A stretch of DNA of 64,000 bases, from the NCBI GenBank assembly GCA_918797485.1, contig CAKKNE010000005.1, positions 2,418,001 through 2,482,000 of the forward strand, in the 5' to 3' direction. This document shows, piece after piece, positions 9,098 through 18,034 of the stretch. The translations under genes and the position numbers were made by a program. The notes under the pieces were generated by a model. It had not been told where the DNA came from. It searched no databases and saw only the letters and a list, made by a program, of their open reading frames with translations. Positions within the stretch are counted from its first letter, which is position 1; every line of letters starts with the position of its first letter. This DNA is from Pelagomonas calceolata. Its lineage: Eukaryota > Sar > Pelagophyceae > Pelagomonadales > Pelagomonadaceae.

Positions 9098-9808
9098 TTA
9101 CTCACAACCACTGCAAGGGCCATCATACAACCTGCCACTACACACATGCTTGGGGACCCACTCGAGGCCCTTCGCTCCGAGCTTCACGAGCAGGCTCCGG
9201 TCGGACGCGGAGTTGTTCCCGTTCTCGCCGACGTAGTACAAAAAGTCGATGCGCACCACGCCGTCGACGTCGGCGTGGCGGAGCTTCTTGATATCTTGGT
9301 TTTCAGCTGTTGACGTTCCCTTCCACACGAGCTTCGTGCCGGTCGGGGCGTGGCTCACGTGGATCTCCCACTCGTCGTCGCAACCGTTCATGCGCCATTC
9401 GCTCTTCACCGCCACGTCCGCCGCCCGCAGTGGGGCGCCGATCTCGACCTTCGGCGCTGGCGCGACGGCCTTCGTCTTCGGCGTCTTGCGCACGGGCCCC
9501 GCCCAAGCGAGGCGACCTTCTTCTACGATCACGTCGCGCTCGAAGTAAGCCCCCGGACTCGCGAGGTCGAAGGAATTTCCCGACCACTCCCACTTGATGG
9601 TGGCGCGGCCGCCGCCGGTCGGCTCGGCGCGCAAGCCGGTCACGGCGTCCGGTCGCACGGGCCCGCCGTAGGCGGAGGAGTAGAGGCAGTACTCGTGAAC
9701 GAGCTCGTCGCCGTTCGCCGTGGACACCACGACTTGATATGGATCACAGCCATAGTCGCTCGGGCCCACGCGTTGCGACAGTTGCAGGTTGTCCATCATC
9801 GAGCTCAT
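9098..9808 (-). CDS. Hypothetical soluble protein
   Basis: 236 residues from ATG 9808 (MSSMMDNLQLSQRV). The frame stays open for 76 codons upstream, but that stretch is low-complexity (poly-Thr, poly-Ala) and contains the GGCAGCC motif, so I treat it as 5' UTR. The protein is rich in beta-strand-like segments (ATIKWEWSGNSF, EWEIHVSHAPTGTKLVWKG, VVRIDFLYYVGENG) and ends in a Cys cluster, CSGRLYDGPCSGCE. No known domain recognised. Confidence 0.6.
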   Translation of the reverse strand: MSSMMDNLQLSQRVGPSDYGCDPYQVVVSTANGDELVHEYCLYSSAYGGPVRPDAVTGLRAEPTGGGRATIKWEWSGNSFDLASPGAYFERDVIVEEGRLAWAGPVRKTPKTKAVAPAPKVEIGAPLRAADVAVKSEWRMNGCDDEWEIHVSHAPTGTKLVWKGTSTAENQDIKKLRHADVDGVVRIDFLYYVGENGNNSASDRSLLVKLGAKGLEWVPKHVCSGRLYDGPCSGCE

Positions 9809-10330
9809 AATCTGTGCTGTTTTGTTTGTTGTTGTTGTTGTTGCTGCGGTTGCAAGTTCTGCCGTCGCTGCGTTAGTGCTGCGGGTTCTGGCTGCTTTTG
9901 TGTGCTGCCTTTGAGTCCTACTCCACTCTCGAGGCAAGTTCTCACCAGCCAATTTTGGGCAGCCTCTCTGAGCTTGCTCCTGGTTCCCGAACGCTCGGCG
10001 AGGCACCTCACGGCTCCGAATCAAAAGCATACACATCCGTGAGTCCCAGAAGCATCTAGTACGAGTGACGCGAGGGCTCTTTACGGTACTAGTGCGCCTT
10101 CACTTAGCTGCCTGCCAATTTGTGTCCGCGCCACCCGCTACGAAACTGCGACTCTTGCCCAGCCAAGGGAATCTAACGCATCAATCATCTATAGCCGCGG
10201 GGCAGCCACACCGCTCGCCGCCCACGCCGGGCAGCTTTGCTCCATCGGTCAGTGCACTGTCTTTGGCACCGCTCGGGCGCGCTTGTACGAAACGCTTCGG
10301 CACATCGCAGCACCACAATAATTCGACGCC
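9809..10330. other. Divergent intergenic region
   Basis: 522 bp between divergent starts. It contains a GGCAGCCTCTCTGAG motif (9955), a GTT/TGC microsatellite near 9823-9850, and a weak, degenerate match to the CTAG palindrome (around 10034-10053). No gene recognised. Confidence 0.35.
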
Positions 10331-11191
10331 ATGTCGGAGTTCGACTACGACGCCTTCACGCAGCAATTAAAAGTCAAACTGGCCGAGGACAAAACACCAA
10401 AACCAAGCAGGACGCTGCACCTCGAGTTTTGTGGAGACCCCTTCGATCCATTGACTGCCGTGAACATCAGACACATACGGGCGGCCGTGCGCGCCTACGC
10501 GGCGGAACGCGCCGCATCCAACGAGCCGCTCCTGAAGGTCGAGACGCACCGCGTGTCGAGCTTTTTAATCCCGGGCTACTGCAGCATGCCCGACGACTGG
10601 ACCGAGACGCACGCGTCGTACATTGCACGGCCCGGCGCGCGCGACGACGAAAGTGATGTGCTCGAGCGCGCGCACAAGGTGGGGTTGCTGAGAGAGGGCT
10701 GGACGAAGGACGCGCTCGCAAAACGTACACATGGCAACGCGACGAAGGCGCACCGGTTGATTGCCTTCGTCGGGGCGCTGCGCGGCGCGGCGGCCGCGGA
10801 GAAATGCGTGGACGCGCTGCAGACGGCGCACTTCGCCGATGGTAAAGCTCCTTCTGATCCAGCCTTGTTGGACGCGGCGGCGGTCGCCGGCGGCACTTCC
10901 AAATTTGTTGTAAGGCGCTTCCTGCAGACGCGCGAGTTGGAGAAGGAGGTTGCCCAGATGGCGGACGCGGTCGACCGGAGCATTGCCCGAGACAGGCTGC
11001 CCGCCCTTATTGTGGATGGGGAGCTGGCCGTCGAGGGGCCCCACTTTGATAGGGACGCCGTCCTCGCGGCGCTGCGCGCGTGTCCTGAGCCGACGGGCGC
11101 GCGCGCGTTTCCGCCGCCGAGGCGAGACACCTCGAAGCGGAGAGAGCACGAGCCGCTCGACGTGTCTGTGCCGCCTGGTGTAACAAACTAG
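10331..11191 (+). CDS. DsbA/FrnE-like thioredoxin-fold oxidoreductase
   Basis: 286 residues. The family signature THGNATKAHRLIAFVGAL matches the N(T/A)xxAHRL helix of the FrnE/2-hydroxychromene-2-carboxylate isomerase branch of DsbA-like proteins, and the C-terminal LIVDGELAVEGPHFDRDAVLAAL matches their cis-Pro/beta-strand and last helix. The N-terminal strand reads LHLEFCGDPFDPLTA; the usual CPWC active site is replaced (one Cys, then GDPF), so a redox-inactive or glutathione-binding role is more likely than dithiol exchange. No targeting signal. The start at 10331 is the first ATG. Confidence 0.75.
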   Translation: MSEFDYDAFTQQLKVKLAEDKTPKPSRTLHLEFCGDPFDPLTAVNIRHIRAAVRAYAAERAASNEPLLKVETHRVSSFLIPGYCSMPDDWTETHASYIARPGARDDESDVLERAHKVGLLREGWTKDALAKRTHGNATKAHRLIAFVGALRGAAAAEKCVDALQTAHFADGKAPSDPALLDAAAVAGGTSKFVVRRFLQTRELEKEVAQMADAVDRSIARDRLPALIVDGELAVEGPHFDRDAVLAALRACPEPTGARAFPPPRRDTSKRREHEPLDVSVPPGVTN

Positions 11192-11229
11192 CACATTACT
11201 ACCCTTTCCTCGAACGTCTCACGTCCTCA

Positions 11230-11883
11230 TCAACGTCCTGGCGCCGCGCGGTCGCCGAGCGCTCCCCGCCGGTCGGGATGCACGCGCAGGGCGCACTTCT
11301 CGGCGAAGGCGGCCAGGTCGACTTCGGTCGTCGGCGGTGGTTGTGGGACGCCGTCGAGGCGGATGTCGCGCGCGGCGAACGCCGGCGCCGCCGGCTCCCG
11401 CGGCGCCGGACGCATGAGGACCTGTCTCCGCGCCCGGCACGCCTTCGCCGCCCGTTTCGCCGCATTCTTCGCGGCGCCCACGAGTTCCGGGCCCCGGTCG
11501 CGTTTGAGTTTGCCCGCTTCCATGAGCTCGTCGACGAGCCACTCCGCCGACTCGACGGCGAGTAAGTCGGACGACGCGTCGGCGCTCTCGCGCAGCGCGT
11601 CGAAGACCTTCGCGCCCTTGGCCGGGCCGCTGGCCACGAGGAACCGGCGCGTCGCGGCGTACGTGAACGGGAGCCCTCGGAAGGCACGCGAGAGCTCGCA
11701 GCGGCCCAACGCCTTCAGCAGCGTGACGCGGTGCAGCTGGCCGTCGCCGGAACCCTCCATCAGCGCCGCGTCGCCTTTCTGCCGCTGCTGCTCGCTGACG
11801 TCGTAGGTCGCGACGCGTTTCAGGATCGTGTCTACGCAGTAGGCGCGCAGCGTCCTGCATTTTTGCTGCGGTGCAGTTGCCAT
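11230..11883 (-). CDS. Hypothetical basic helical protein
   Basis: 217 residues from ATG 11883 (MATAPQQKCRTLRAY). Mostly helical with an Arg/Lys/Ala-rich middle (KNAAKRAAKACRARRQ, about 140-155) and a C-terminal segment CALRVHPDRRGALGD containing HPD. That resembles the J-domain tripeptide, but the remaining J-domain helices are not evident, so I do not call it DnaJ. Family and function unknown. Confidence 0.6.
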   Translation of the reverse strand: MATAPQQKCRTLRAYCVDTILKRVATYDVSEQQRQKGDAALMEGSGDGQLHRVTLLKALGRCELSRAFRGLPFTYAATRRFLVASGPAKGAKVFDALRESADASSDLLAVESAEWLVDELMEAGKLKRDRGPELVGAAKNAAKRAAKACRARRQVLMRPAPREPAAPAFAARDIRLDGVPQPPPTTEVDLAAFAEKCALRVHPDRRGALGDRAAPGR

Positions 11884-12253
11884 CGTGAAGCACTCGTACT
11901 GCGGTTTGTGAGTAGCGATGCGACCAGTTGTTTGCGTGAATTGAAATGTAGTTGCAGCGCTACAGACCAGAGACTCAAGCGTCGAGCTGGCTAGTGCCTT
12001 ACAGGACGCTAGCTCGGTACTTTTTTTGCAGGCGCCAGTGCAAGGGAATTGGTGAAAATCGAGCCCACGTGGCGTCGCTTAACACAATTGTCAAGCGCAA
12101 ACGTAGCACGGAGCCCGCGGGCGACGCTGATCGATCCATATTCAAATTGTTTCCTCTCCTGCTTTCCTTTCCACAGCGGCCAGACGTCTATTTACCGTGC
12201 CCGCTTGACTACCCTCTCCAGACGTAAAAATTGAGTAGTCGCGCGTGAGAACG
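11884..12253. other. Divergent promoter region
   Basis: 370 bp between divergent starts, with CTAG palindrome copy 2 at 11990-12013. Locally less GC-rich than the flanking genes. No gene recognised. Confidence 0.45.
11990..12013 (-). promoter_or_regulatory. CTAG palindrome, copy 2
   Basis: On the minus strand it is identical over 24 bases to copy 1 at 4198-4221. It lies 107 bp upstream of the minus gene and about 240 bp upstream of the plus gene. Confidence 0.6.
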
Positions 12254-13447
12254 ATGGGCTGTACGAATAGCAAAGAGCGCCCGCGGACGCCGCCTCCCGA
12301 CGCCCAACTGCAAAACGTTGTCTCCGACGGCGATGGCTTCTGGGCCGCAAACGGGGAGCAAAGAGCGTCGCGCGAGGCCACGCCGTTAAAGGCCGCCGCG
12401 GACCCGTTCCAGACCGTCGACCTCACGAACCCGGAAACCGCCGCCGCTGCGTCGTCGCCCGCGAAAGACCTATCCGACGCCTTTGGCGAACCGAAAACAC
12501 CAGTCCTCGTCCCCGCCGACGCCTTCGGCGCGCCAAAGGCGCCGGTTCTCGTGACCGCCACGGATGCGCCGCGAGACTCGGAAGACAGCGCCCGGGCTAT
12601 GACTATCAACAAGGTCCCGCCGGGCGCGGCCATCTCGCCGCCGCCGAAGCCGCTCTCGCCAACAGCCGCGGTCGTGGCCGCGCTCGCCGCAACGCCGACG
12701 CTGGCGCAGCCGACGATGCCCCAGCCGCGAGTGACGGCCTGGGTCGTCGGCGGCGGCGCGCTGACCCACGCGACGACGGCCACGGACCCGCGCCAGGGCG
12801 TGACGATCAAGAATGCGGGGGGCTTCTCGCTCGCCGAGGCCGTCGCCGATCCGCCCACGAGCCCCGTCGCCGCGATCCCCGAGGCCTTTACGGCCGCGTT
12901 CGGCGCGCCGCCGACGCCGGTGGTCAAGGAGACGCCGGCGCCGGCTCCCTCTCCACCCAAGGCCATGCCGTGGCGGCCCGAGCTCCAGCGCGAGGCGTGG
13001 CGCGCGGGCGACTGGTGCATCGCCATCCGCGACCAGGACTGGCACACCGGCAGCGCCTACTACGGGCTCGTGGCCAAGGAGAACGCCGACGGCACCTTCG
13101 CGGTCCACTACGACGACGGCCACGTCCAGCCCGACGTGCGCGAGGACGAACTCCGGTGCCTCGACCGCGCCGACGGGTCCTGCGTGCTGCCGGGCTCGAA
13201 GCGCGACATGACGCCGGGCTCGCGCGGCGCCGAGCTAGTTGGAGACGCGTGGCGCGCGCAGCAGCTGGCCGTCTACGGCCCGGCCGCCAAGCCGACCGCA
13301 ACTGCGGAAGTCTCAGCGCCTGCGACGGCGGAGGCCGCGGCGCCCCCCAAGCCGTCGCCGACAAAGAAGCCGTCGATCAAGCCCGTGATGCCCGGCGGCC
13401 GCAAGAAGAGCAACAAAAAGAAGAAGAAAGGAAACAAAAAGAAGTGA
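12254..13447 (+). CDS. N-myristoylated Tudor/Agenet-like protein
   Basis: 397 residues from ATG 12254, beginning MGCTNSKERP, a strong N-myristoylation plus palmitoylation consensus (Gly2, Cys3, Ser5-Lys), so membrane attachment is expected. Residues about 10-240 are low-complexity, Ala/Pro-rich and disordered, with a short internal repeat DAFG(E/A)PK(T/A)PVLV. Residues about 245-305 form a Tudor/Agenet-like beta-barrel (WRAGDWCIAIRDQDWH, YDDGHVQPDVREDELRCLD). The C-terminus is poly-Lys (KKSNKKKKKGNKKK). Tudor-like folds bind methylated or charged peptides; the ligand is unknown. The ATG three codons upstream (12245) would abolish the lipidation signal. Confidence 0.7.
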   Translation: MGCTNSKERPRTPPPDAQLQNVVSDGDGFWAANGEQRASREATPLKAAADPFQTVDLTNPETAAAASSPAKDLSDAFGEPKTPVLVPADAFGAPKAPVLVTATDAPRDSEDSARAMTINKVPPGAAISPPPKPLSPTAAVVAALAATPTLAQPTMPQPRVTAWVVGGGALTHATTATDPRQGVTIKNAGGFSLAEAVADPPTSPVAAIPEAFTAAFGAPPTPVVKETPAPAPSPPKAMPWRPELQREAWRAGDWCIAIRDQDWHTGSAYYGLVAKENADGTFAVHYDDGHVQPDVREDELRCLDRADGSCVLPGSKRDMTPGSRGAELVGDAWRAQQLAVYGPAAKPTATAEVSAPATAEAAAPPKPSPTKKPSIKPVMPGGRKKSNKKKKKGNKKK

Positions 13448-13488
13448 GAACAACGCCGCCGCTCCATCCACCCGCGTCCGTAGCCGCG

Positions 13489-13502
13489 CACTAGTCCTAA
13501 CC
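13489..13502 (-). promoter_or_regulatory. 3'-flank element, short copy (after TPR gene)
   Basis: In minus-strand sense it reads GGTTAGGACTAGTG, about 78 bp after the TPR stop. It is the core of the oriented 3'-flank element found after other genes. Confidence 0.4.
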
Positions 13503-13579
13503 AACAGATTAACTTAACATCCAGCTTGGGAGGCGGCCGGCGGCTTGGTAGCTGCGGCCTAGCTCTAAGCAAAGCAACA

Positions 13580-15220
13580 TCATTGACCCTCGATCTCGAG
13601 CGCCCGCTCGAAGTCGCGCGCGGCCTCGTCGTCGCGGCCCAGGCGATCATACGAGATGCCGCGGTTGTGCAGCGCGTGGGCGTTCGCCGGATCAAGCCGG
13701 AGCGCTTCCGTATAATCCGCGACCGCCGCGTCGAATTTCTCCAGCTTCGCGGAGCAGTAGGCGCGGGCGTTGTACAACTTGGCCGTCGGCGCGTCGGCAA
13801 GAGCCTTTCCGTAGTCCCGTCGCGCGCCCACGAAATCCCCGATTTTGCGGCGGGCGTAGGCGCGGTTCGCTCGGGCGGTCCGGTGGTGCGGGTCCAGCTT
13901 GAGCGCCGCCGAAAACGCCGCGACCGCCGCCGCGTGGTCGCCGCGGTGACGTGCGTTCGTGCCGCGCGCGTGGTGATAATCTGCGCCCGGCACCAGACCG
14001 CAGTCGACAGCCGCGTCGAACGCTTCGACGGCGTCCTCGAGTCGCCCTAATTTCTCCAACACAACACCTTTGTTGTGGAGCGCCGACGCGTGTCCCGGCT
14101 CGACGACGAGGGCAGCTTCGTAGTCACAAAGGGCAGCCTCACGTTGGCCCAATGCGTCCAGGCAGAACGCCCGATTATACAAAGCCTTGAAGTGACTCGG
14201 GTCCCGTGTGAGTGCCGACGAGTAGTCGTCGATCGCACCACTGAAATCAGCAAGCTTGCGCTTGCAAAATGCCCTATTGTGGTAGAAGTCCGCGATGGGG
14301 TAGTTCTTGCTCGCCTCGGCCCTCTGTATGGCATGCGTGAAGTCGTCGAGGGCCGCCGCGGCGTCGCCTTGCCGCTGGCGGCAGATACCTCGATTGTACC
14401 AGGCTAGCGCATGCCTCGGCAACACGTCAATCGCCGCGGTATATTCCGAGATCGCATTCGGCAAGTCGTTTGCAGCATCGTACGCATATGCCCGGTCAAA
14501 GTGAGCGCGGAATTGCCCCTTGGCAGCGTTCTCTTCGAGTTTCGCAGCATAGGCGTCGACGCCCAAGCGCAACGACAGCCGTCGTTGGAGAGAGGGTGAC
14601 GGCGCCCCAGTATCGGGAGTCGCGTCCAGAGCCAGCGCCGCCTCGTAGTCATCGGCCGCCCTCGCGTCGAGCGGGTTCCGACAGGCAGCCCTACGATATG
14701 CCGCCCTCGCGTGGGCCGGATTCTCCGCCAGACACGCGCTGTAGGCTTGTATCGCTTCCTCTGGACGCTCTTGCTTTGCGAGGACCTCAGCTCGCTGGAA
14801 ATGAATAGACGCCCGGACGCCATTCTTGGAGAGCGCGAGCGCCGCGGCGAGGTCGGCCAGCGCCTCCTCAAAATTGCCCGTCGAAGCATAGGCGGCGGCC
14901 CGTTCCGTGCGCAGCGCCCTAGCTACCTCGCCGGAAGCGTGCTCGAGTTCCCGCGTCGTCCGCGCCACCACGTCCTCGCTTTTCGCCTCGTGGCGTTGGC
15001 GCGCGCTGCGGCTCCGCGGCGGCGTCGCGTTCGTTGGTGTGCGGGCGACCATTGCTGCCATTGCTTGAGATTGCCACGTGATCTCCCTGGTCGGCGTGGT
15101 AGGGATCATGTCCTTGCCCGGCGTCGTCGCCGGGCTCCGGAGTTGCTGCTTGTAGATCGGGATCCTCTCCTTGGCCGGCGTGGCGGGGCTCCGGAGTTGC
15201 TGCTTGTCAAAGGTAGCCAT
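13580..15220 (-). CDS. TPR-repeat protein
   Basis: 546 residues. The N-terminus carries a duplicated segment, KQQLRSPAT (residues 6-14 and again near 24-32), then a Ser/Thr-Pro-rich linker. From about residue 100 to the end there are roughly twelve tetratricopeptide repeats with the usual W/L-G-Y-A-F-A-P spacing, for example AAYASTGNFEEALADLAAAL, DALGQREAALCDYEAALVV and ISYDRLGRDDEAARDFERAL. It is all TPR with no other domain, so a scaffold or co-chaperone-type adaptor is likely. The ATG is immediately preceded by a GGCAGCC motif 5 bp away. Confidence 0.85.
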   Translation of the reverse strand: MATFDKQQLRSPATPAKERIPIYKQQLRSPATTPGKDMIPTTPTREITWQSQAMAAMVARTPTNATPPRSRSARQRHEAKSEDVVARTTRELEHASGEVARALRTERAAAYASTGNFEEALADLAAALALSKNGVRASIHFQRAEVLAKQERPEEAIQAYSACLAENPAHARAAYRRAACRNPLDARAADDYEAALALDATPDTGAPSPSLQRRLSLRLGVDAYAAKLEENAAKGQFRAHFDRAYAYDAANDLPNAISEYTAAIDVLPRHALAWYNRGICRQRQGDAAAALDDFTHAIQRAEASKNYPIADFYHNRAFCKRKLADFSGAIDDYSSALTRDPSHFKALYNRAFCLDALGQREAALCDYEAALVVEPGHASALHNKGVVLEKLGRLEDAVEAFDAAVDCGLVPGADYHHARGTNARHRGDHAAAVAAFSAALKLDPHHRTARANRAYARRKIGDFVGARRDYGKALADAPTAKLYNARAYCSAKLEKFDAAVADYTEALRLDPANAHALHNRGISYDRLGRDDEAARDFERALEIEGQ

Positions 15221-15363
15221 ACTGGGCAGCCTGAAGCGCAGCGATGCAAAGGACGGGGCAGCGTGTGTGGCACACTATGCCTTGCACCTATGCGACTGCT
15301 GGCGCCCAGATTCCCGCTCTGGGCTGCCTGCGAGGCCGCGATCCCAGGGTGCTCTCTTGCGGC

Positions 15364-15389
15364 GCTAGTGTGTCAATATGCACGCTAGG
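15364..15389 (-). promoter_or_regulatory. CTAG palindrome, copy 9
   Basis: GCTAGTGT, ten bases, then ACGCTAGG. It lies between the divergent TPR and FKBP-TPR genes (about 143 and 78 bp from their starts). Confidence 0.5.
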
Positions 15390-15467
15390 TCCGCAAAAAG
15401 CAGCTAACTTGCCTTAGCGCTGGAAACGGATAGTGCAAATAAGCCTGCAGGTATCTGCAGACCAACC

Positions 15468-16856
15468 ATGGCCACGCCGCAAGCGTCAGATGCAAGCGAG
15501 GCCGAGGAGGACGTCTCCCCAGGCGGCGACGGCTCCCTGCTAAAAACAATACTAAAACAAGGCAAGGAACGAGGCCCGCAAGCATTAACGACGCCGTCGC
15601 CGCTCTGCGAAATTACGATGCGCGTGCGAGAAGAAAACGCCGCAACGCAGACGACTGTGGTATGGCCGCGGCAGCACCACGGCGCTGAGCAACCACCAGG
15701 TCTGCCTCCACAATTACGCGTCGGCGTCGAGACGATGCGGCTCGGCGAAGTGGCGCGAATAACACACGTCGACTTTGACCAGACGCCATCGGTGCGAACG
15801 ACCTTTGACGTCGAGGTTGTGACTTGGGACGAGGCCCTCGTGATGAATAGTGTTACGAAGCGCATCGTGAAACGACCGCCCATCCAGGCGTGGCGCGAGC
15901 CGCGGGCGCTGGACCGGGTCGTCGTGAGGGGCTTTCTCGGAAACGTGGACTACGGGCCGCTGTCGGAAGACTGGCCGGACCCCTCATTGACAGCACCACC
16001 GATAAAAGGCCAATGGCGCCTCGACGAAGATACTGAAAATGGCGAAGGGCGGCCCATCAGTGCGGGGCTGGAGGAGTGCGTCAAGACGATGCGCGTCGGC
16101 GAGGTGTGCGAGGTCGTGATAGGCGAGGACAGAGGCACCATTGAATTAGCCCAACTACTCGAAGATCCGGACCAAGCGTTGATCTCGCATAGGGGCGCCT
16201 GGGCCGAGCCCGGCGACGCAGAAAGACGATCGAAGGCCGTCGACGCGCTAAGGGCAATGGGCAACACTCACCTAAAGAAGGGCGATTTGCAAAAAGCCAT
16301 ACGGCGCTACGACCGGGCCTTGGAGGTGGCTGATGATGGAGGTGGGGATGATGGAGACAACTACCTGATGGAGGAGTCCGAGGACGCACAACAAGCGTCG
16401 AAAGCCGCGTATGAAGCCGGCAAAGAGGCCGTGAAGCGTCGCAGTCTCGCGGCGCGCGCGAACCGGGCCCTGGCCCACCTGAAGAATGGAGACGCCCTGC
16501 AGGCGAAGCTCGACTGCGAGGCGGTGCTCGAAGAAGACGAGAGTCACGTGAAGTGCAAATTCCGGCGGGCCCAGGCTCTGGTGGAATTGGGCAGCATTGA
16601 ACAGGCTTGCGATGTTTTTAAGGCACTGATGGAGGTCCCCTCGTTGCAACGCGAGGCGCGCGCGGGTTTGGTGAACGCGAGGAAGATGCTCAAGGCGCAC
16701 CGCGACGCGGAAAGGGACCTGTTCCGGGGGAAGATCAAGGCCGTGCCCGAGAATCCGGTTGCAAAGCCGCCCCGGAAAAACGCTCTAGAGCGCACCGTCG
16801 TGGCGTCGCTTGCTGGAAGGCGCGCGGTCGGGCGGGCGGCGTCCGACGCGTATTAG
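15468..16856 (+). CDS. FKBP-type peptidyl-prolyl isomerase-like protein with TPR domain
   Basis: 462 residues. Residues about 80-150 and 160-235 are two degenerate FKBP-like domains, recognisable by VGVETMRLGEVARI and CVKTMRVGEVCEVVIG (the MxxGE turn of FKBPs) and VVVRGFLGNVDYG. The active-site aromatic residues are not well conserved. Residues about 258-420 form a TPR domain (MGNTHLKKGDLQKAIRRYDR, ANRALAHLKNGDALQAKLDC), as in FKBP51/52-type Hsp90 co-chaperones. A cytosolic chaperone cofactor is the best guess; catalysis is doubtful. Convergent with the plastid coiled-coil gene (20 bp between stops). Confidence 0.75.
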   Translation: MATPQASDASEAEEDVSPGGDGSLLKTILKQGKERGPQALTTPSPLCEITMRVREENAATQTTVVWPRQHHGAEQPPGLPPQLRVGVETMRLGEVARITHVDFDQTPSVRTTFDVEVVTWDEALVMNSVTKRIVKRPPIQAWREPRALDRVVVRGFLGNVDYGPLSEDWPDPSLTAPPIKGQWRLDEDTENGEGRPISAGLEECVKTMRVGEVCEVVIGEDRGTIELAQLLEDPDQALISHRGAWAEPGDAERRSKAVDALRAMGNTHLKKGDLQKAIRRYDRALEVADDGGGDDGDNYLMEESEDAQQASKAAYEAGKEAVKRRSLAARANRALAHLKNGDALQAKLDCEAVLEEDESHVKCKFRRAQALVELGSIEQACDVFKALMEVPSLQREARAGLVNARKMLKAHRDAERDLFRGKIKAVPENPVAKPPRKNALERTVVASLAGRRAVGRAASDAY

Positions 16857-16876
16857 TTTTGTTAAACAGTGTGTAA

Positions 16877-17680
16877 TTAGAACAGACCCGTGAGCGGCGA
16901 CCAGCTCGCGCCGCCGCCCGCGATCTTTTTCTTCTCCGCGTCGGCCTTCTCCTGGATGGCCTTTTTTTCTTTTCGCGCCTTCTCGTCGGCGCGTTTCTTG
17001 TCCTCGGCCTTTTTTTGCGCGGCCTTAGCATCCCTCTCCTTCTTCTCGCGCCGCGCCTTGTTCTGGGCGACGAACTTGTCCTTCTTCGCCTTTTTGTCGC
17101 GGACTTCTTTCATTTTCGGCAGCTGGGCCTTCATGCGCGGCACGCTCGAGTCGTAGTCCTTCACGGCGCTCTCCATCTGGCCCTTCATTTTCATCATTTC
17201 TTGAACCTCCGGCATGGCGTCGACCTTCTTCTTCTGCGCCTCGAACTGCGCCGTCATGTCCTTCTTCTGCTTCTCCATCTTCGCGATCGTCGCCTCGGCG
17301 TCGGCGACGGCCTGGGCCTCCTTCGTCAGCTTCGAAGCCGGCGGCGCCGGAGGCTTCGCGACGGGCTTCGCGATCGCCATCGCGGGGCCCTTGCCCTTGT
17401 CGCCCTTGGCCTTGGGCTTGAGCGCCTCGCGCTGCCGCTCCTGGGCGCAGAGGTCGCTCGTCGGCGCGTAGTCGCAGATCGCAGCAAACGAGGTCGTCGG
17501 CCATGCGAGGGCGAGCGATGCGGCGACAGTGCCGGCCGCGCGCGCAATCGCTGCATTGGTTTGCGCAGCTTTTTGCAGGGGTGCAGCCATTTTGGGCCTC
17601 GCCTGCTGCCTAGCGATCGGATTGAGGCCCGCCGAATTGCCGAGGCATAGCGCCAGTACCACTAAGCACCGCTGCACCAT
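16877..17680 (-). CDS. Plastid-targeted Lys-rich coiled-coil protein, probably thylakoid lumen
   Basis: 267 residues with a tripartite presequence: a signal peptide (MVQRCLVVLALCLGNSAG) ending at a SAGLNP site like the A-[F/L]-x-P motif of stramenopile plastid proteins, a basic transit region, and a second hydrophobic segment ending SFAA (about residues 47-67), which looks like a lumen-transfer signal. The mature part has one Cys pair (ICDYAPTSDLCAQE), then a long Lys/Glu coiled coil (KMEKQKKDMTAQFEAQKKK, DKKAKKDKF, EKKAIQEKADAEKKK). No enzyme motif. Function unknown. Confidence 0.7.
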   Translation of the reverse strand: MVQRCLVVLALCLGNSAGLNPIARQQARPKMAAPLQKAAQTNAAIARAAGTVAASLALAWPTTSFAAICDYAPTSDLCAQERQREALKPKAKGDKGKGPAMAIAKPVAKPPAPPASKLTKEAQAVADAEATIAKMEKQKKDMTAQFEAQKKKVDAMPEVQEMMKMKGQMESAVKDYDSSVPRMKAQLPKMKEVRDKKAKKDKFVAQNKARREKKERDAKAAQKKAEDKKRADEKARKEKKAIQEKADAEKKKIAGGGASWSPLTGLF

Positions 17681-18034
17681 TGTTTTTGCAATCGCTTGCG
17701 GCTAGCAGCAGCACGAGCTCGGTAAAATGGCATCCAGTCAGGTCCTCAAAATCGCATCAAATGGTACGGGGTTGACAAAACAGCATCGACTCCATTGCAC
17801 GCCCAGCACCATTTTCCAGCATTCTCAAGAGGGTTCCAAAAAGAGATGCGTCCATCCGGCAGCGCCGAAAGGGCAGTCTCCGCCGCGCCGGCGCGGCGGA
17901 CGGACAAACAACAACAGAAAGTCGAAAACACCCAGCAAGTTAGCCGAAGGATGGGGGAGGGAGGGGCTGGACAGAGCTCGGGCGGCGAGGGGGGCGGGGG
18001 GAATTGGCGCGCCGGCGTAGGGCGAGGCGCGAAC
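17681..18034. other. Intergenic region
   Basis: 354 bp between the plastid coiled-coil start and the annexin stop (both minus). I see no gene or copy of the named repeats. Confidence 0.3.

Noticed and set aside
11230-11300. J-domain suggested by HPD in the 11230-11883 protein
   Set aside because: The HPD tripeptide is near the C-terminus without the flanking J-domain helices.
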